Origin: Anisodus tanguticus
Lineage: Eukaryota > Streptophyta > Magnoliopsida > Solanales > Solanaceae
Direction: 5' to 3'
Length of the DNA: 64,000 bases
NCBI GenBank assembly: GCA_034509755.1
Contig: CM067543.1
Span: 51,144,653-51,208,652, forward strand
In this document: positions 1-10,536 of the stretch, piece after piece
How positions within the stretch are numbered: the first letter of the stretch is position 1
How the letters are laid out: each line of letters opens with the position of its first letter
The notes under the pieces: model-generated
What the model was told of the DNA's origin: nothing
Seen by the model: the letters and a program-made list of their open reading frames with translations, nothing else
Databases searched by the model: none
Program-made: the position numbers and the translations under genes

Positions 1-296
1 CTTTGTTGAAAGTTACATTGCACAAATGGGGTGAAAATAAATTGTTGAATCCTTTTGATATAAATTGATGAGTCCTATTGGTACACTAAAATAAGAATTA
101 AGTGTAGTGGTAAAAGTTGATTCAACAATTTAATATATACCACTACACTGCGCAAATAGGGTAATTAAAGGGAAGTTTTAGGTGTGGTGGTAAAAGTGAT
201 TCCATTAGGTTGTAGGTTCATATTTCAAGTGTAACGTTTTTGCACTTCTTTGAATTCCCTTGTTAGAATTTTCGATTTTACCGCAGAGTACAATCA
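1..296. other. No gene seen
   Basis: AT-rich sequence without a credible coding region. Two similar phrases (near 108 and 179) read like a worn short repeat, but no boundaries can be set. Confidence 0.5.
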
Positions 297-519
297 GAGA
301 CAGAGCTAAAATTTGAACTTTATGAGTTCTACATTTTACATTCTACATTCTACATTCTACATTCTACATTCTACATAGCGACATCAGGTGTTAGTAATTT
401 GGGTTCTAAATTTAATTTTTTTAACATACTTAGTGAATTTCTTAATACAAATACAACGATTGAACTAAAGCTATTTGGTTTGACCGAATTCGTACGTCGG
501 CTTCTAACTTCGCCCCCGA
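297..519. mobile_element. Short MITE-like element carrying a microsatellite
   Basis: The stretch starts GAGACAGAGCTAAAATTTGAA and ends near TCTAACTTCGCCCC. It matches, region by region, the better-preserved element at 19041-19225: both carry a 'GGGTTCTAAATTTAAT', 'GAATTTCTTA' and 'TTTGGTTTGACCGAA' type order. The pair supports one short non-autonomous element family; the superfamily is not certain. A 7-bp microsatellite has expanded inside this copy. Confidence 0.5.
327..376. repeat. Microsatellite, 7-bp unit (TTCTACA)n
   Basis: About seven head-to-tail copies of TTCTACA (one variant, TTTTACA) are visible. The array lies inside the MITE-like element and is absent from the sister copy at 19041-19225, so it expanded after insertion. 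Confidence 0.85.
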
Positions 520-914
520 GTACAAACTTAGTTTGATTAGATAGCATGCGTTGACAAAGCCAGCACTATATTAAGTTGGTAAATCAGGCCAACTATTTTT
601 TATCCAAATGGGAGCAAGACCTTTGACTTTTTCACTAACAGAAAAGGATCTAATTCCTTACATTACGTAACAAGAACTACCAAACTGATTGCAGTGTTTC
701 ACGTTCAACTTGTATGCCAATCTGTTGTAACTCTTGTCACAGTCACAGTATACAAGGTACAAAATTCTTACGTATTATCCACACTTTTTGGTCCCAGAGC
801 TAAGGAATTGGTAATAAACAGAAAAGTAAAAGACTTTGGGATTGGGTTTTGCATTGGCTCCTATAAGTAGTTCAATGGGATAATCCTAAACTAGTTATCC
901 TCACACTGGTGCAC
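520..914. other. No gene seen
   Basis: No coding region, clear repeat or RNA gene is recognised in this stretch. Confidence 0.4.
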
Positions 915-1390
915 AAAATAGGGTTGTTGAAAGGAAAAATAGGCATTTCTTAGAAGTGTAGACCTCTTATGTATACCATGGATCTACCAGAAAACTTCTA
1001 GGGGAATGTCATTCTAGTTGTTGCCTATCTTATCAATAGAATGCCTAAAACCTTCAATTTTCAGAGTCCTCTAGAGGCTTTGAAGGGTGAGAAATACATT
1101 GTTCCTTCGCAAGTGTTTGGGTGTGTTTGCGCTATTCACGCTAGGCCTTATGAGAAACTTGATCCTAGAGCCTTCAAGTGTATCTGCTATGTTCATACTA
1201 GGAATTCCGAGAAACTTGATCCTAGACCTCTTAAGTGTCTTTATTGGTTATCTTCCTAAACAAGGGTACAAATGCTATCATCGAAGCTAAATTACATGAC
1301 AAGGAATGGGACATAATGCCTTATCTCCTCAAAAACGATGTGAAAAAAGAGTGGACATGCTGACCCCTTTACATCATAGTTCTCCTATTA
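915..1390 (+). pseudogene. Copia integrase/pol fragment, broken
   Basis: Reading across frames gives integrase-end motifs of a Copia polyprotein: a VVERK-type start near 922, then AYLINRMP and SPLEAL (about 1020-1080), GEKYIVPSQVFGC, EKLDPR, and finally a YKCYH-like end near 1270. Stops (for example in the TAGACC near 959) and frameshifts kill it. No LTR lies beside it. An internal direct repeat makes the CVC..IH..R..EKLDPR block appear twice (about 1128-1240), which a functional copy would not have. This is a truncated, decayed retrotransposon fragment and not a host gene. Confidence 0.75.
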
Positions 1391-1946
1391 AACTTCTTGT
1401 GCGCGCTTGTGTGTGTGTGAGAGAGAAAACTCTCAAATTGATCTCGCAAAAAACTACTCCATTTAGAACTGTATACTTTTTATCTAATGATATCAGATTT
1501 GCTTTGGTTTCTCTTAGTGTTAAAGATGGAATTTGTTGAAAGGAATAAGCTTGCTTGATTTTGACTTTGCTAAAAGCCCCCAAGTAAACAAAATGGAAAA
1601 CGAACCTCTGACAGTAAGCAAGAGAAGGAGAAGTAGACAAAAGCAGTAGAGATTGTTAGCAACAACCATTAATTGCATTGATACTATAGAAATCAACCAA
1701 TATCTATTATAACCTGAATATAACAAGTAGACTTGACAGTGACTCAAGGAATCTACCAGGACTTGCTTTGTTTAAACGACTAAATCAACAAACTACTATC
1801 TAAATAATAACTGATAAAAGCTTAACATGTAATTAGGAAAATACCAACAACGTGTCACATACCAGAGTAGGAAAACATGCCATGTGATAAAAAGAATAGA
1901 ACCAAACACCAACAACAATTATAGATTAATTTGTGTCGAACTCTAT
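1391..1946. other. No gene seen; the right end is probably 3' UTR
   Basis: No supported coding region. The last ~100 bases lie just downstream (minus strand) of the DUF7054 stop codon and probably hold its 3' UTR and poly(A) site; the exact site cannot be set. Confidence 0.4.
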
Positions 1947-3460
1947 TCAGTAAGAAACTATCTTGCGACTGAGTGATTTATTGAACCATGCCCTCCAACT
2001 CCCAGCTCCCTTCCGAGCCATAACTGCTTGTTTCCCATCAAGAATTGGATTCTCAGCCTGCGGCTTCTTGACCAGCACAAAGTTACGAACACCAAGCGAT
2101 CCAATTGTCTCCCATGGACTCAAAACTGCAATAACAACATAAACATAAGCAAAAACACATCACCATAAATCCAAAAGTCGTAAAGTCCACCAAATGTTTT
2201 TAAGATATAATACGAATAAGCAGTAATAGCCCCATCCTCACAACTCCATAATGTCACACATGAGCAGCATCTTAGACAACAGGTATCAATAAAAAGGCAG
2301 AGAGATGCAGATGAAAAAAACCAATACTAGAGAGGCTAAGACAAATTTTAGGATGACAATGAGGCTAGACAGGAGAGGCAGGTTGAAACCTTAGTCGGGA
2401 GGCGAGGAACTTTTTTCCATTTTTCAAGTTAGAGCTGAGTGGGGAAGGAGAGGGGTTTTTCAACTTTTTATTTTATTTATTTCGCTTCCGATGTCTCTGT
2501 TTATTTCCTTTTAACATATTCAAGTCTCATATACATGACCAACTTCAAATAAATTGAGATCAGACTTCTTTCATTTAACTAAAAAATTAAACATGTAAAT
2601 TGAAAATATAAATTGATCGGTGACATTACAAAAAAAATATAACAGATGAAAACAGAATGGAAAACGATGAAAGGTAAGGAAAAAGAATTAAAGGAAATAA
2701 ATAGTTAACATGGCAATAGAGAAGAAATTTAACCTAAAGCCAAAAGGTAAGGGCTGACAAAAACAGACTAGGTTGGATGGAAGTATATATGCGGGGAAGA
2801 GTTAAGCAGCGCAGAGAAACATTCTGACAGATAAAGCTTCACCGTGCCCCGGCCTGTTAACTTGAGTTATATCATAATAAATGAATATCTGCTAAAAGCC
2901 AAATCATCGGAAACAGCCGGGTAAGGTCTGTGTACATCCTATACTACCCTCCTCAGATCCACTTGTGGGAATACACTGAGTATGTCATTGTTGGTGTTGT
3001 TAGCCAAATCAAAATACATTTTCCAAAATGCAACTAATCTTCGAAACAAGCAATTCAAGAAAATACCTCTTAAAGATATCAACTTTATAAAAAAATTTAT
3101 CAACACATGCAAACCAAAGCTAAATCACAGATGAAAATTTCAACTATAAAACAGAAATCCAAAGGAAATGCAATAATAATTATGAGTACATAATTGCAAA
3201 AATTAAACTCAAACTAACAAAACAATACCTTCTGTTGCAACAGTTGGGCAATAGAGCACGAAATTATTAAAATTTGATCCAAGAACGGGAAGCCGCCCTT
3301 CACGAGCATAATTTTTCAATGCAGTATCAATAACATTAGCCACAAGCTCCTTTTCATTAACAACAAAACGGATCGGCCCAGCACTCCCAAGAACAGTAAT
3401 ACTAATCAACAACCGGTTCCCTTTCCCGGATTGAATCTTCTTCGTCTTGTATAGCAACAT
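1947..3460 (-). CDS. DUF7054 (At4g22758-like) protein, two exons, 136 aa
   Basis: Exon 1 is 3460-3229 (77 codons plus 1 base, donor AG|GTATTG) and exon 2 is 2125-1947 (acceptor TGCAG, stop TGA). The join keeps frame. The product shows the DUF7054 signature: a LLISITVLGSAGPIRF strand (residues 17-32), NEKELVANVIDTAL, YAREGRLPVLGS, FVLYCP, then LSPWETIGSLGVRNFVL in exon 2 and a basic tail ending ARKGAGSWRAWFNKSL. The family has a ubiquitin-like look and no assigned biochemical role, so no function is claimed. No signal peptide or membrane segment is seen, so it is probably soluble. The ATG at 3460 follows an A-rich leader and gives a short family member. The 1.1-kb intron holds an RTE tail. Coding is intact and the gene is probably expressed. 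Confidence 0.88.
2907..3001 (+). mobile_element. 5'-truncated RTE LINE tail (or SINE with the same tail) in the DUF7054 intron
   Basis: The insert reads GGTAAGGTCTGTGTACATCC, then CCCTCCTCAGATCCACTTGTG, and ends in a TTG-rich tail. It matches the 3' end of the RTE element at 5340-6927. It is flanked by a 10-bp target duplication, AGCCAAATCA, at 2897-2906 and 3002-3011. It lies on the strand opposite to the host gene. Confidence 0.8.
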
Positions 3461-3547
3461 CTTTAAAAAAAAAATCGGGGATTTAAAATTAGGGTAATGG
3501 CGTACGAGCCAACAGACACGTAGGCCAATTAGGTTAGGTTTGATCCA

Positions 3548-3705
3548 ATGGGTGACTCAAGAGTTAAGCAGCGCAACGATAATACCAGCCTTCTTTACAA
3601 CAACCAAAACAAAAAGGTTCGAGACAATGGGTGGCTCAAGGGTCAAGGCCAAGGCAACGATAATACCAGCCTTCTTTACAACAACCAAAGCAAAAGGAAG
3701 AAGAA
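3548..3705. repeat. Tandem duplication, ~80-bp unit, just upstream of the DUF7054 gene
   Basis: Two imperfect copies begin CAATGGGTGACTCAAG (3546) and CAATGGGTGGCTCAAG (3625). Both continue through GCAACGATAATACCAGCC and TTTACAACAACCAAA. The array lies 90-250 bp upstream of the DUF7054 start codon, in its 5' UTR or proximal promoter. Confidence 0.8.
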
Positions 3706-4660
3706 GTTGAGATCTCCTTTAATGGAGATAAAGGAGTAATCATCAACAAATTCTTGAAAATTTCCACCATTAACAATTAACAATAGGATTAAAAATTAAA
3801 TTGAGCAAACTAATATAAGATTTTGTAACAGAAAAGATGAAATCTCTGGAAAATATGATGAATAATGAGAGAATTTATAAGGGAAATGAAGAAATTGGTT
3901 GCTTTTTTAGGGTTAGGGTTTGCCAAATTTGGGGATTTTTCTATTTTTGAAGAGAGAGGTAATTTGTTCGGATCTTTTGCCTAATGACCCGGGCTTTTAA
4001 CTACCTGTCCTTGTTTTTCTTTTTCCAAGTAATTTTGTTGTCATTTAATTTTATTTTAAGTGGGACAGTAGATATAATAAAAAGGGAAATTATGAGAAAT
4101 TTGTGTGTGTTAGTTTCTAAACAAATAAAATGACAAAAAATGAATATGAAACGAAGAAATTATTGGAATTTTCCTAATCATGCCCCCATTTTTTCCCACA
4201 CTATTTGCGGATTGATTTAAAATAAAGGAAAAGGAAAAGTAATGTGAAACAAAAGGTTCCAATAAACATAAAATAAGGATGAAAAATAAAATTATTTTTA
4301 GACCTATTATTTTTTTGTATAGATATAACACAAAAAATCAAAATAAATGTTATAAGCGAGAATAACATGGAGTATTTATACAATGTTTCCTAATTTAAGT
4401 CTTTGAACTTTCATTTTGGAAATTTACAAGTTCCTTACATCAGATTTAGAGCTTGTTTGGGTTAGCTAATGATAAATAACTGATAAGTTTTAAGTATTGA
4501 AAAATAACTTTGAGTGTTGAAATTAATTTTATAAACAAATAATTATGTATTTGGTAGAATTGATGAACCACTAATAAGCACTTAATTTATAAGTATCTTG
4601 ATGTTTCCTAAAAGTATAAATAAGCTAAAAAGTGATTATAAGTCAATTTGATCAATGTAT
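3706..4660. other. No gene seen; possible MITE at about 4443-4660
   Basis: Upstream region of the DUF7054 gene and AT-rich spacer. From about 4443 the text (GCTTGTTTGGGTTAGCTAAT, later 'TTGGTAGAATTGATGAACCA') looks like a MITE, but its ends are not clear. Confidence 0.3.
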
Positions 4661-4669
4661 AAGCTTAGC

Positions 4670-4749
4670 AGGCTATTGCGTCATCAAAAAATTTACCCCG
4701 TCGCGCACTCAAAAAAAATAATGGTACAGGTTCCTTCGTCAATAAAAAA
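4670..4749 (+). mobile_element. 5'-truncated SINE fragment
   Basis: The fragment (CAGGCTATTGCGTCA...GGTTCCTTCGTCA plus an A-rich tail) matches the 3' part of the SINE at 59155-59380. It is flanked by a perfect 9-bp target duplication AAGCTTAGC (4661-4669 and 4750-4758). Confidence 0.75.
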
Positions 4750-5010
4750 AAGCTTAGCCAACGAAACTAGTGGAGAAACGGTAGAAAGGAAGTAGGACAC
4801 AATAGATGAAAAAGAAAATTAAAAAAAAATAGAAAAGAAAAAGAAATTCACGGAGAAATCAATAGCACGTTGAATACTTTATGATACTCATGATTACTAT
4901 ACCTTTTATGTAGAACTCAGCACCAAATTCAAAAAAAAAAAAAAAAAAAAGGTGCAGTGTATAGTATTAAGAAGTTTCCATATTTTTCGGTAGCAATTGG
5001 CTTAAAAAAT

Positions 5011-5191
5011 TTCTTTTTTATTTTTAATTCGGTGTTTGTATTAAGATTTTGATTGATCCGGATTCGCCGCACAAAACACATCAAAGGGTGAAGTACGCCC
5101 TATTATAATTTTTTTCTTATTTGGGACTCGAATTCAAAATCTTTGATTAAGAATGGAAAAATACAGCATTAAAAAGTTTCGATAATTTTCA
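5011..5191 (-). mobile_element. SINE remnant between direct repeats
   Basis: Read on the minus strand it carries a degraded B-box-like GATTTTGAATTCGAGTCCC, then a GGGCGTACTTCACCC / CGGCGAATCCGGAT 3' body like the plus-strand fragment at 50549-50649. Direct repeats sharing GTAGCAATTGGCTTAAA flank it (from 4990 and from 5192). The similarity between flanks extends some 30 bases further left. Confidence 0.6.
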
Positions 5192-5339
5192 GTAGCAATT
5201 GGCTTAAAGAATCCTTCAAAAAGGATGTGGGAGTAAATATAATTAATTGTTAACTTGTCGCTAAATAATCATGTTCATTATTTTCTACCATTGATATGAT
5301 ATGTCTCTTTCATGGTCTTATTTAGAGCTGATCTTCGAA

Positions 5340-6927
5340 AGTGAATGCGATAATTGCCTCTAACAAGAGGTTGTTCAACTACAGAAGTCATTCATCTTAT
5401 TAGGAGGTTGATGAAGCAATATAAGAAAAGAAAGAGAGACTTACATATGGTTTTCATCAACCTCGAGAAGGCATATGACTATGGAAGTTCTATGGAGATG
5501 TTTGGAGGTTAAGAGGTGTATCAGTAGCGTACACTAAGGCGATCAAAGATAAGTATGATGGAGCCAAGACCAGGGTACGGACAGTAGGAGGAGACTCGAA
5601 CCACTTCCCAGTGACGATGGGGATGCACCATGGATTAACTCTTAGCCTATTCTTATTTGCATTGGTGATGGATGGACTGACGTGACAAATTCAATGGGAT
5701 GTGTCATGGTGTATGTTATTCGCAGACGGCATAGTCCTGATTGATGAGACTCGCAGCGGAGGGAATGTTAAGCTGGAGGTTTGGAGACAGACTTTGGAGT
5801 CTAAAGGGTTCAGGCTGAGTAGGACCAAGAGAGAATACTTAGTGTGCAAGTTCAGTAACGGGAGCGACCTTAAGACATGCGTGAAGGTGAGGCTTGGTAC
5901 TCGGGTCATTCCAAATAAAAAAAGCTTCAAGTACCTCAGATCTATTATCCAAGGGAATGAAGAGATTGATGATGATGTCACACATCGTATTGGGGCATGG
6001 TAGATTAAATGGAGGCTCGTATCTGGAGTCTTGTGCGACAAAAAGGTGCCACCAAAACTTAAAGACAAGTTCTATAGGATGGTGGTTAGACCGACTATGT
6101 TGTATGGGGCAGAGTGTTGGCCAGTCAAAATTTCGCACATCCAAAAGATGAAAGTTGCGAAGATGAGGATGTTGAGATGGATGTGTGGGCATACAAGGAG
6201 GGATAGGATTAGAAATGACGATATTCGGGACAGAGTGGGAGTGGCTTCGTTGGAGGATAAGATGCAGGAAGCGAGTTTGAGATAGTTTGTGCATGTGCAG
6301 AGGAGAGACACAAATGCCCCAGTGCGGATGTGCGGAAGGTTGGCTATAGACGGGTTTAGGAGGGGTAGAGGTAGACCGAAGAAGTATTGGGAAGAGATTA
6401 TTAGACGAGATATAGCGCAGGTGCAACTTACTGAGGACATGACCTTAGATAGGGGTTGTGGAGGACGTGAATTAAGATAGAAGGGTAGTAGGTAGTCGAG
6501 TGTTGTCTTGCTTACGCTTACAAACTGGTAGTGTAGTCTTTTTATTGTAGGCCTGTTTTGCCTATCATACTAATAGGCGCGGTATTACTTTATAGTTCCT
6601 CGTAGTTTGGTTTCTGCTGCTATGTGTTCTGTAGTGTACTTTGTTTAACTAATTTACCTGCGGTAGTTACTGCTTTCTTTTTCAGAATGCGCTATCATGG
6701 CTTATTCGCTTTTGATATCAGCATTTTCATACTGCTTTAAATTTCTTGTCTGGGTCAGACTGTTTCTCTTGTCTTGTCTTGCCTTGCTTTGCTTATGCTT
6801 ATGCTGTGTCTTGAGCCAATGGTCTCTCAAAAACAGTCGTTCTACCTACCAAGTCTGCGTACACTCTACCCTCTCAGACCCCACGGTGTGAGATTTCACT
6901 GAATATGTTTTTGTTGTTGTTGTTTGT
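5340..6927 (+). mobile_element. RTE-type LINE remnant with broken reverse transcriptase
   Basis: A 5'-truncated non-LTR retrotransposon. Translation in shifting frames gives, in order: AIHLIRRLMKQY-like (about 5385), MVFINLEKAYD, MYDGAKTRVRTVGGD, a catalytic box degraded to LFADG (about 5715; the second Asp of FADD is Gly), SFKYLRSIIQGNEEIDDDVTH, PTMLYGAECWPVK, MRMLRWMCGHTRRDRIRNDDIR, and the C-terminal GRGRPKKYWEEII (about 6370). Stop codons interrupt several blocks. The 3' UTR ends with GTCTGCGTACACTCTACCCT, a CAGACCCCACGGTGTG box and a TTG-repeat tail at 6910-6927. No intact protein can be made. The nearby short reading frames on both strands are debris of this element. Confidence 0.85.
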
Positions 6928-6974
6928 GTATATAATTAAAAGACAGAAGAAAAAAGTCAAATTATATTATATGC

Positions 6975-7200
6975 GTGGACATGGACCACATAACTCAACT
7001 GGTTAGTCACTTCATTTCCTCATATGATGACACTCCTGGGCTCTTGGAAGATACCAATATTAAAACTAATTGATTCAAATTCATATATGTCATAAAAGTT
7101 TTGCTTCTCATTTACAAAATGATAGGTTCGAACCCTGACCTCCCGTAAGATGCCAACATTAAAACCAATTAATTCAAATTCATATTTGTCATTGCTGAGA
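6975..7200 (+). repeat. Possible SINE remnant with internal duplication
   Basis: A tRNA-like A box (TAACTCAACTGGTTAG, about 6990) and B box (GGTTCGAACCC, about 7128) are both visible but lie too far apart. Between and after them a ~44-bp phrase (ACCAATATTAAAACTAATTGA-like) occurs twice, about 105 bp apart. This fits a SINE that was internally duplicated. Boundaries are uncertain. Confidence 0.4.
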
Positions 7201-7612
7201 CATGAATTGATTTACAAGCTGCTTCAATAATCAATTGTTGTGCGGTTTTTCTTTTCTCTCCAATAAAATTGATTAAGAAAAATTTACTAAATCAAATTTA
7301 TTAAGTATTTGGTATTATTTTTAATGAGGTTATTTTGAATACATTTCAACAAAAAAAAGCTCATCGAGAAAATTATAGTAGTTCTTTTTTTGTAGAAAAG
7401 TTATAGAATGTATACCAATTGTATTTATTTATATTTTGTTCTTTTTTCATTGGTGACACATTATTTTATTTATTGTTTGTCCTTTTAAAATGTGACACCG
7501 CTGATGAAAAATCCTGCGTACGCCACTAACTATATTAGTAGTGTTTATTTTGGTCTTTCTAAATTCTAAAAGTTGATTATAGTGTATTAATTACTTACAT
7601 TTATGTTGTAAT

Positions 7613-8370
7613 TAGGGGTAATCACTGTTTAGTAAGAAATCAATTCAAATCGCAAACCGAATCAAACCGATTAAATAAATTGATAGTTGTATGGGTTTGG
7701 TTTGATTTGATTTTAGATTTTTAAAAATCGATAATATTTGGTTTGATTTTGAATTTATTAAAAACAAATCGAACCGAACTGAACTGAACCGACAAATTAT
7801 ATACATAACTTTTATAATTATATATATAAGATATATTAATTTTTATAGGTAATTTTAAATATTTTATTTACTTTTTAATCGAATTTTCTTTATCTCTAAT
7901 AGGCTAATGAACTTTATACCTTAAGCTCATTTTTAACTAAAAAGAAATCCTTGAAATCCAAAGAAATATTTATGAGATTTATCTATAAAAAAATTGTGTT
8001 TTCATATAAACTTTATTCACTTGATAAAACTTATAGATCTTAAGATATTTTTTCCATAATCCAAGAAAATTATAGCTTTCAAAATAAAAAAGAAATAATA
8101 ACAGATTATAAGTTTGGAAAGAATGAAAAAGTCTTTCTTAATTGTTGGGAAAGAATGAAAAAGTCTTTCTTAATTGTAGGAAAAAAATGAAAGAGAGAAA
8201 TACCATTAAGTTTCTTAAAAACTAAAAAATCGAATCAAACCAACAATAACCAAACCGATGAATATGTATTATATTTGATTTGGTTTGATTTTAATAATTA
8301 AAAAACCAACTACATTTATTTGATTTTGCTTTTAATCAAAAACCGCTCAAACTGACCCATGAACACCTTA
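7613..8370. mobile_element. Non-autonomous hAT element
   Basis: Starts TAGGGGTAATCACTG and ends CATGAACACCTTA, imperfect inverted termini of hAT type. Near-perfect 8-bp target duplications flank it: GTTGTAAT (7605-7612) and GTTGTAAC (8371-8378). Inside, repeats such as AACCGAATCAAACCGA and TTTGGTTTGATTTGATTTT occur in inverted orientation near the two ends, as in foldback subterminal regions. No transposase is encoded. Confidence 0.7.
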
Positions 8371-8402
8371 GTTGTAACGCTATTATGTTTATTTCTTATT
8401 TA

Positions 8403-8482
8403 GATCTTTGTACATAATGCTTTGATTGATAGTAGTAAATCGGATCTTTGTATATAATGCTTTGATTGATAGTAGTAAATCG
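8403..8482. repeat. Tandem duplication, 40-bp unit
   Basis: GATCTTTGTACATAATGC... is repeated exactly once, with one C/T difference, at 8403-8442 and 8443-8482. Confidence 0.9.
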
Positions 8483-8493
8483 GTATAATATTA

Positions 8494-8589
8494 TATTGTG
8501 TATTCAAATTGCATATTAATTATTTATATCATCTACAAACCTATTGTGTATTCAAATTGCATATTAATTATTCCGGTCATCTACAAACC
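8494..8589. repeat. Tandem duplication, 48-bp unit
   Basis: TATTGTGTATTCAAATTGCA... occurs at 8494-8541 and again at 8542-8589, differing only in a TTATA/TCCGG patch. It starts 11 bp after the previous, unrelated duplication. Confidence 0.9.
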
Positions 8590-9163
8590 TATGTTTCTAT
8601 CTCTTTTTAAAATGGGTAATGATAATTTCTACACCACAATGAATTAAGAAAGTCTTATATCATGTTAAAATATGGGCATAGACATTAAAATTTTAATGGA
8701 TTTAAGAGGAGTCTCTAACGAGCCAAATCTATGTTATTCAAATCCAAAGGTTCATCAATGTTTATTAGAGACTATTCCACTCAGAACTTTAAATGAAGCA
8801 ACTCAAATCTTCATATTAATAAATAAAGTTTTTACAAAAACATCCAAGATAATATATTGCAAATAAATGGCTAATATCTTATTAATTAGAATTAATTTTT
8901 ACTTTTATAAATAACCAATAACACTATGTGAAATTAAAAGTTTTATGTCTTTTAAAATATTACACTAAAATCAAGTAGTATCTAAGAATAAAAAAGATAA
9001 CTCTAAATAATTATCATGCTTGTGTGGATGTGTATATATTTAAGATCTCTTACTAAAATTTGTCTTTAGACCACTAATTTTATTGAAACGCAAACCTACA
9101 AGTCACGACGATATTAGTTTTTTGAAAACCATACAAGGGTATTGGTAAGATATTGATAAAGAA
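8590..9163. other. No gene seen; LTR-like phrase near 8672
   Basis: AT-rich. The text at about 8672-8770 (GACATTAAAATTTTAATGGA then TTTAAGAGGAGTCTCTAACGAG) resembles 11129-11215, so it is probably an old fragment of the same LTR-like repeat. Confidence 0.35.
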
Positions 9164-9585
9164 ATGGGGTATTTGAAAACCATATGCTCTCTTAGAAATG
9201 CATTTTTCGCCTTGCAGAAGAGGTATCCTGAAGAATATACGAGGTCCAACTTGGCAACACTAGCATGGTCATGCGCTTGTCCGTCATTCATTAATTGTTT
9301 GATGAATGGGATCCAATACAAAATCCAACGCTTGGACTTGAAGAAGTGTCATTGTGAAAGAAAATTTTGCTAAGAACGACATTGGTTTTGAATCTCCTTA
9401 TTCCCAACTCTTTACTAAAGTTGTGTCACGTGTTGTAGGGTTTCAGACCACTACGTTGGAGGCAAGGGACTCTCAACCTATGCTTAGCTTTTTGGACTCT
9501 TGGAAGGAATTGTTGTGTACTCCTCAAATAGACATCAAATCCATGACTTAGTTCATCCGTGGCTATCTTTCTTCGACCTCGTAAT
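9164..9585 (+). pseudogene. TFIP11/STIPL1-like splicing-factor pseudogene fragment
   Basis: Two adjoining frames recall the C-terminal half of plant tuftelin-interacting protein 11 homologues (STIPL1/NTR1, spliceosome disassembly). Frame one (9164-9370) holds SLRNAFFALQKRYPEEY followed by a SNLATLAWSCACP block, at the place where the family has a LQKRY..EYKLCNLS..ACSFALP pattern. After a frameshift, frame two (9354-9549) holds SPYSQLFTKVV, then TLEARDSQPMLSFLDSWKELL, against the family's TPY.QLV and ARDPEPML..LE.WEKLLP. VHPWLSFF near 9551-9575 matches a later family motif, but the segment between is missing. There is no start and no full domain: it is a dead fragment. The identification is from memory of the family and needs a protein search. 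Confidence 0.65.
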
Positions 9586-9754
9586 TGGTGATAGGTGATC
9601 AATAATTGAAAATTTGGTTAAGCAATGAGAGAAATTTTTGTTGATAAAATATTACATCTCACAGGTTCATGCATGGTGTGACATGTCATTTGCGGTAAGA
9701 GTTCACTTTTAGTTTCAACTTGATGAACTACTCTGAAGCATGTGTGGACGATAG

Positions 9755-10532
9755 GGGTAGCTTTTTGGTGAAGCCTCTAAATCCCTCATTTTGGGCCCCC
9801 ACTTCCATCAATATAGGTTATGCTTTTTTGTTTTGCAAAATTATAAAGTACTTTGAATATTTTTGTCATTAAAAGAAAATAATTAACTAATTGACAGAAA
9901 AAAAAGTCCTCTAAATTAATAAGTAACGTATAATACATAAATACTAAAATTTTAGTATATTGACAAAAAGAAGGCCTCTAACTGATTTCTCTATAACACT
10001 TAATCTATTTTTTCTTCAAGAGTCATTGACTATATTGCTCAGAAAGACAAGAGTTATATTGTATGAATTTGCTATGTTTTTTCCGGGCACCAAATATTGC
10101 GCGAGACATATTGAAGCACCAAACAAGAATTCTCAAGTCAAGTTATCAACTTCTTGAAGCAAGTTCTATTACTTCAATTTTTAAGTATTATTTTCATCTA
10201 CAACTTGCTTGTTTTTATATTTTACTACGTATTATATATTGTCTCTATAACTATTTATTAGAATATAAAATATATCAACTAGAGAATATGAATCTGGTGT
10301 TCAAAACTTTAAAAAAGAAGAAGAGAAGAATTGAATCTTTGATTCATTCTCAAAAAGGAGGTCTTGAGGAAGTTAGTGAGATATCTGACATGGATCCTAA
10401 AAAAGAAGACTTCAAATGAAAAATATATACTATAATTTTGTTTTATTTTCTCGTTTTTCTGATAAAAAAAAAGTTAAGGCCCCTCATTGAAGATTGACTT
10501 TAGGCCCCCAATAGTTTTGAGCCGCCCCTGGT
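9755..10532. mobile_element. Possible decayed hAT-like element
   Basis: The right end (GAGCCGCCCCTGG at about 10520-10532, read backward CCAGGGGCGGCTC) looks like a hAT terminus. A frame at 10063-10419 ends with KKKRRIESLIHSQKGGLEE, like the short lysine-rich N-terminal region of some hAT/TTF-zinc-finger proteins. No clear matching left end or target duplication was found. Confidence 0.35.
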
Positions 10533-10536
10533 TCCA

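Noticed and set aside
3548..3739. 63-codon frame upstream of the DUF7054 gene
   Set aside because: It is the translation of a tandem duplication; no homology and opposite in strand to the gene it precedes.
5691..6440. Long minus-strand frames (125-195 codons) opposite the LINE
   Set aside because: They are shadows of the reverse-transcriptase strand; the plus strand holds the recognisable RT motifs.
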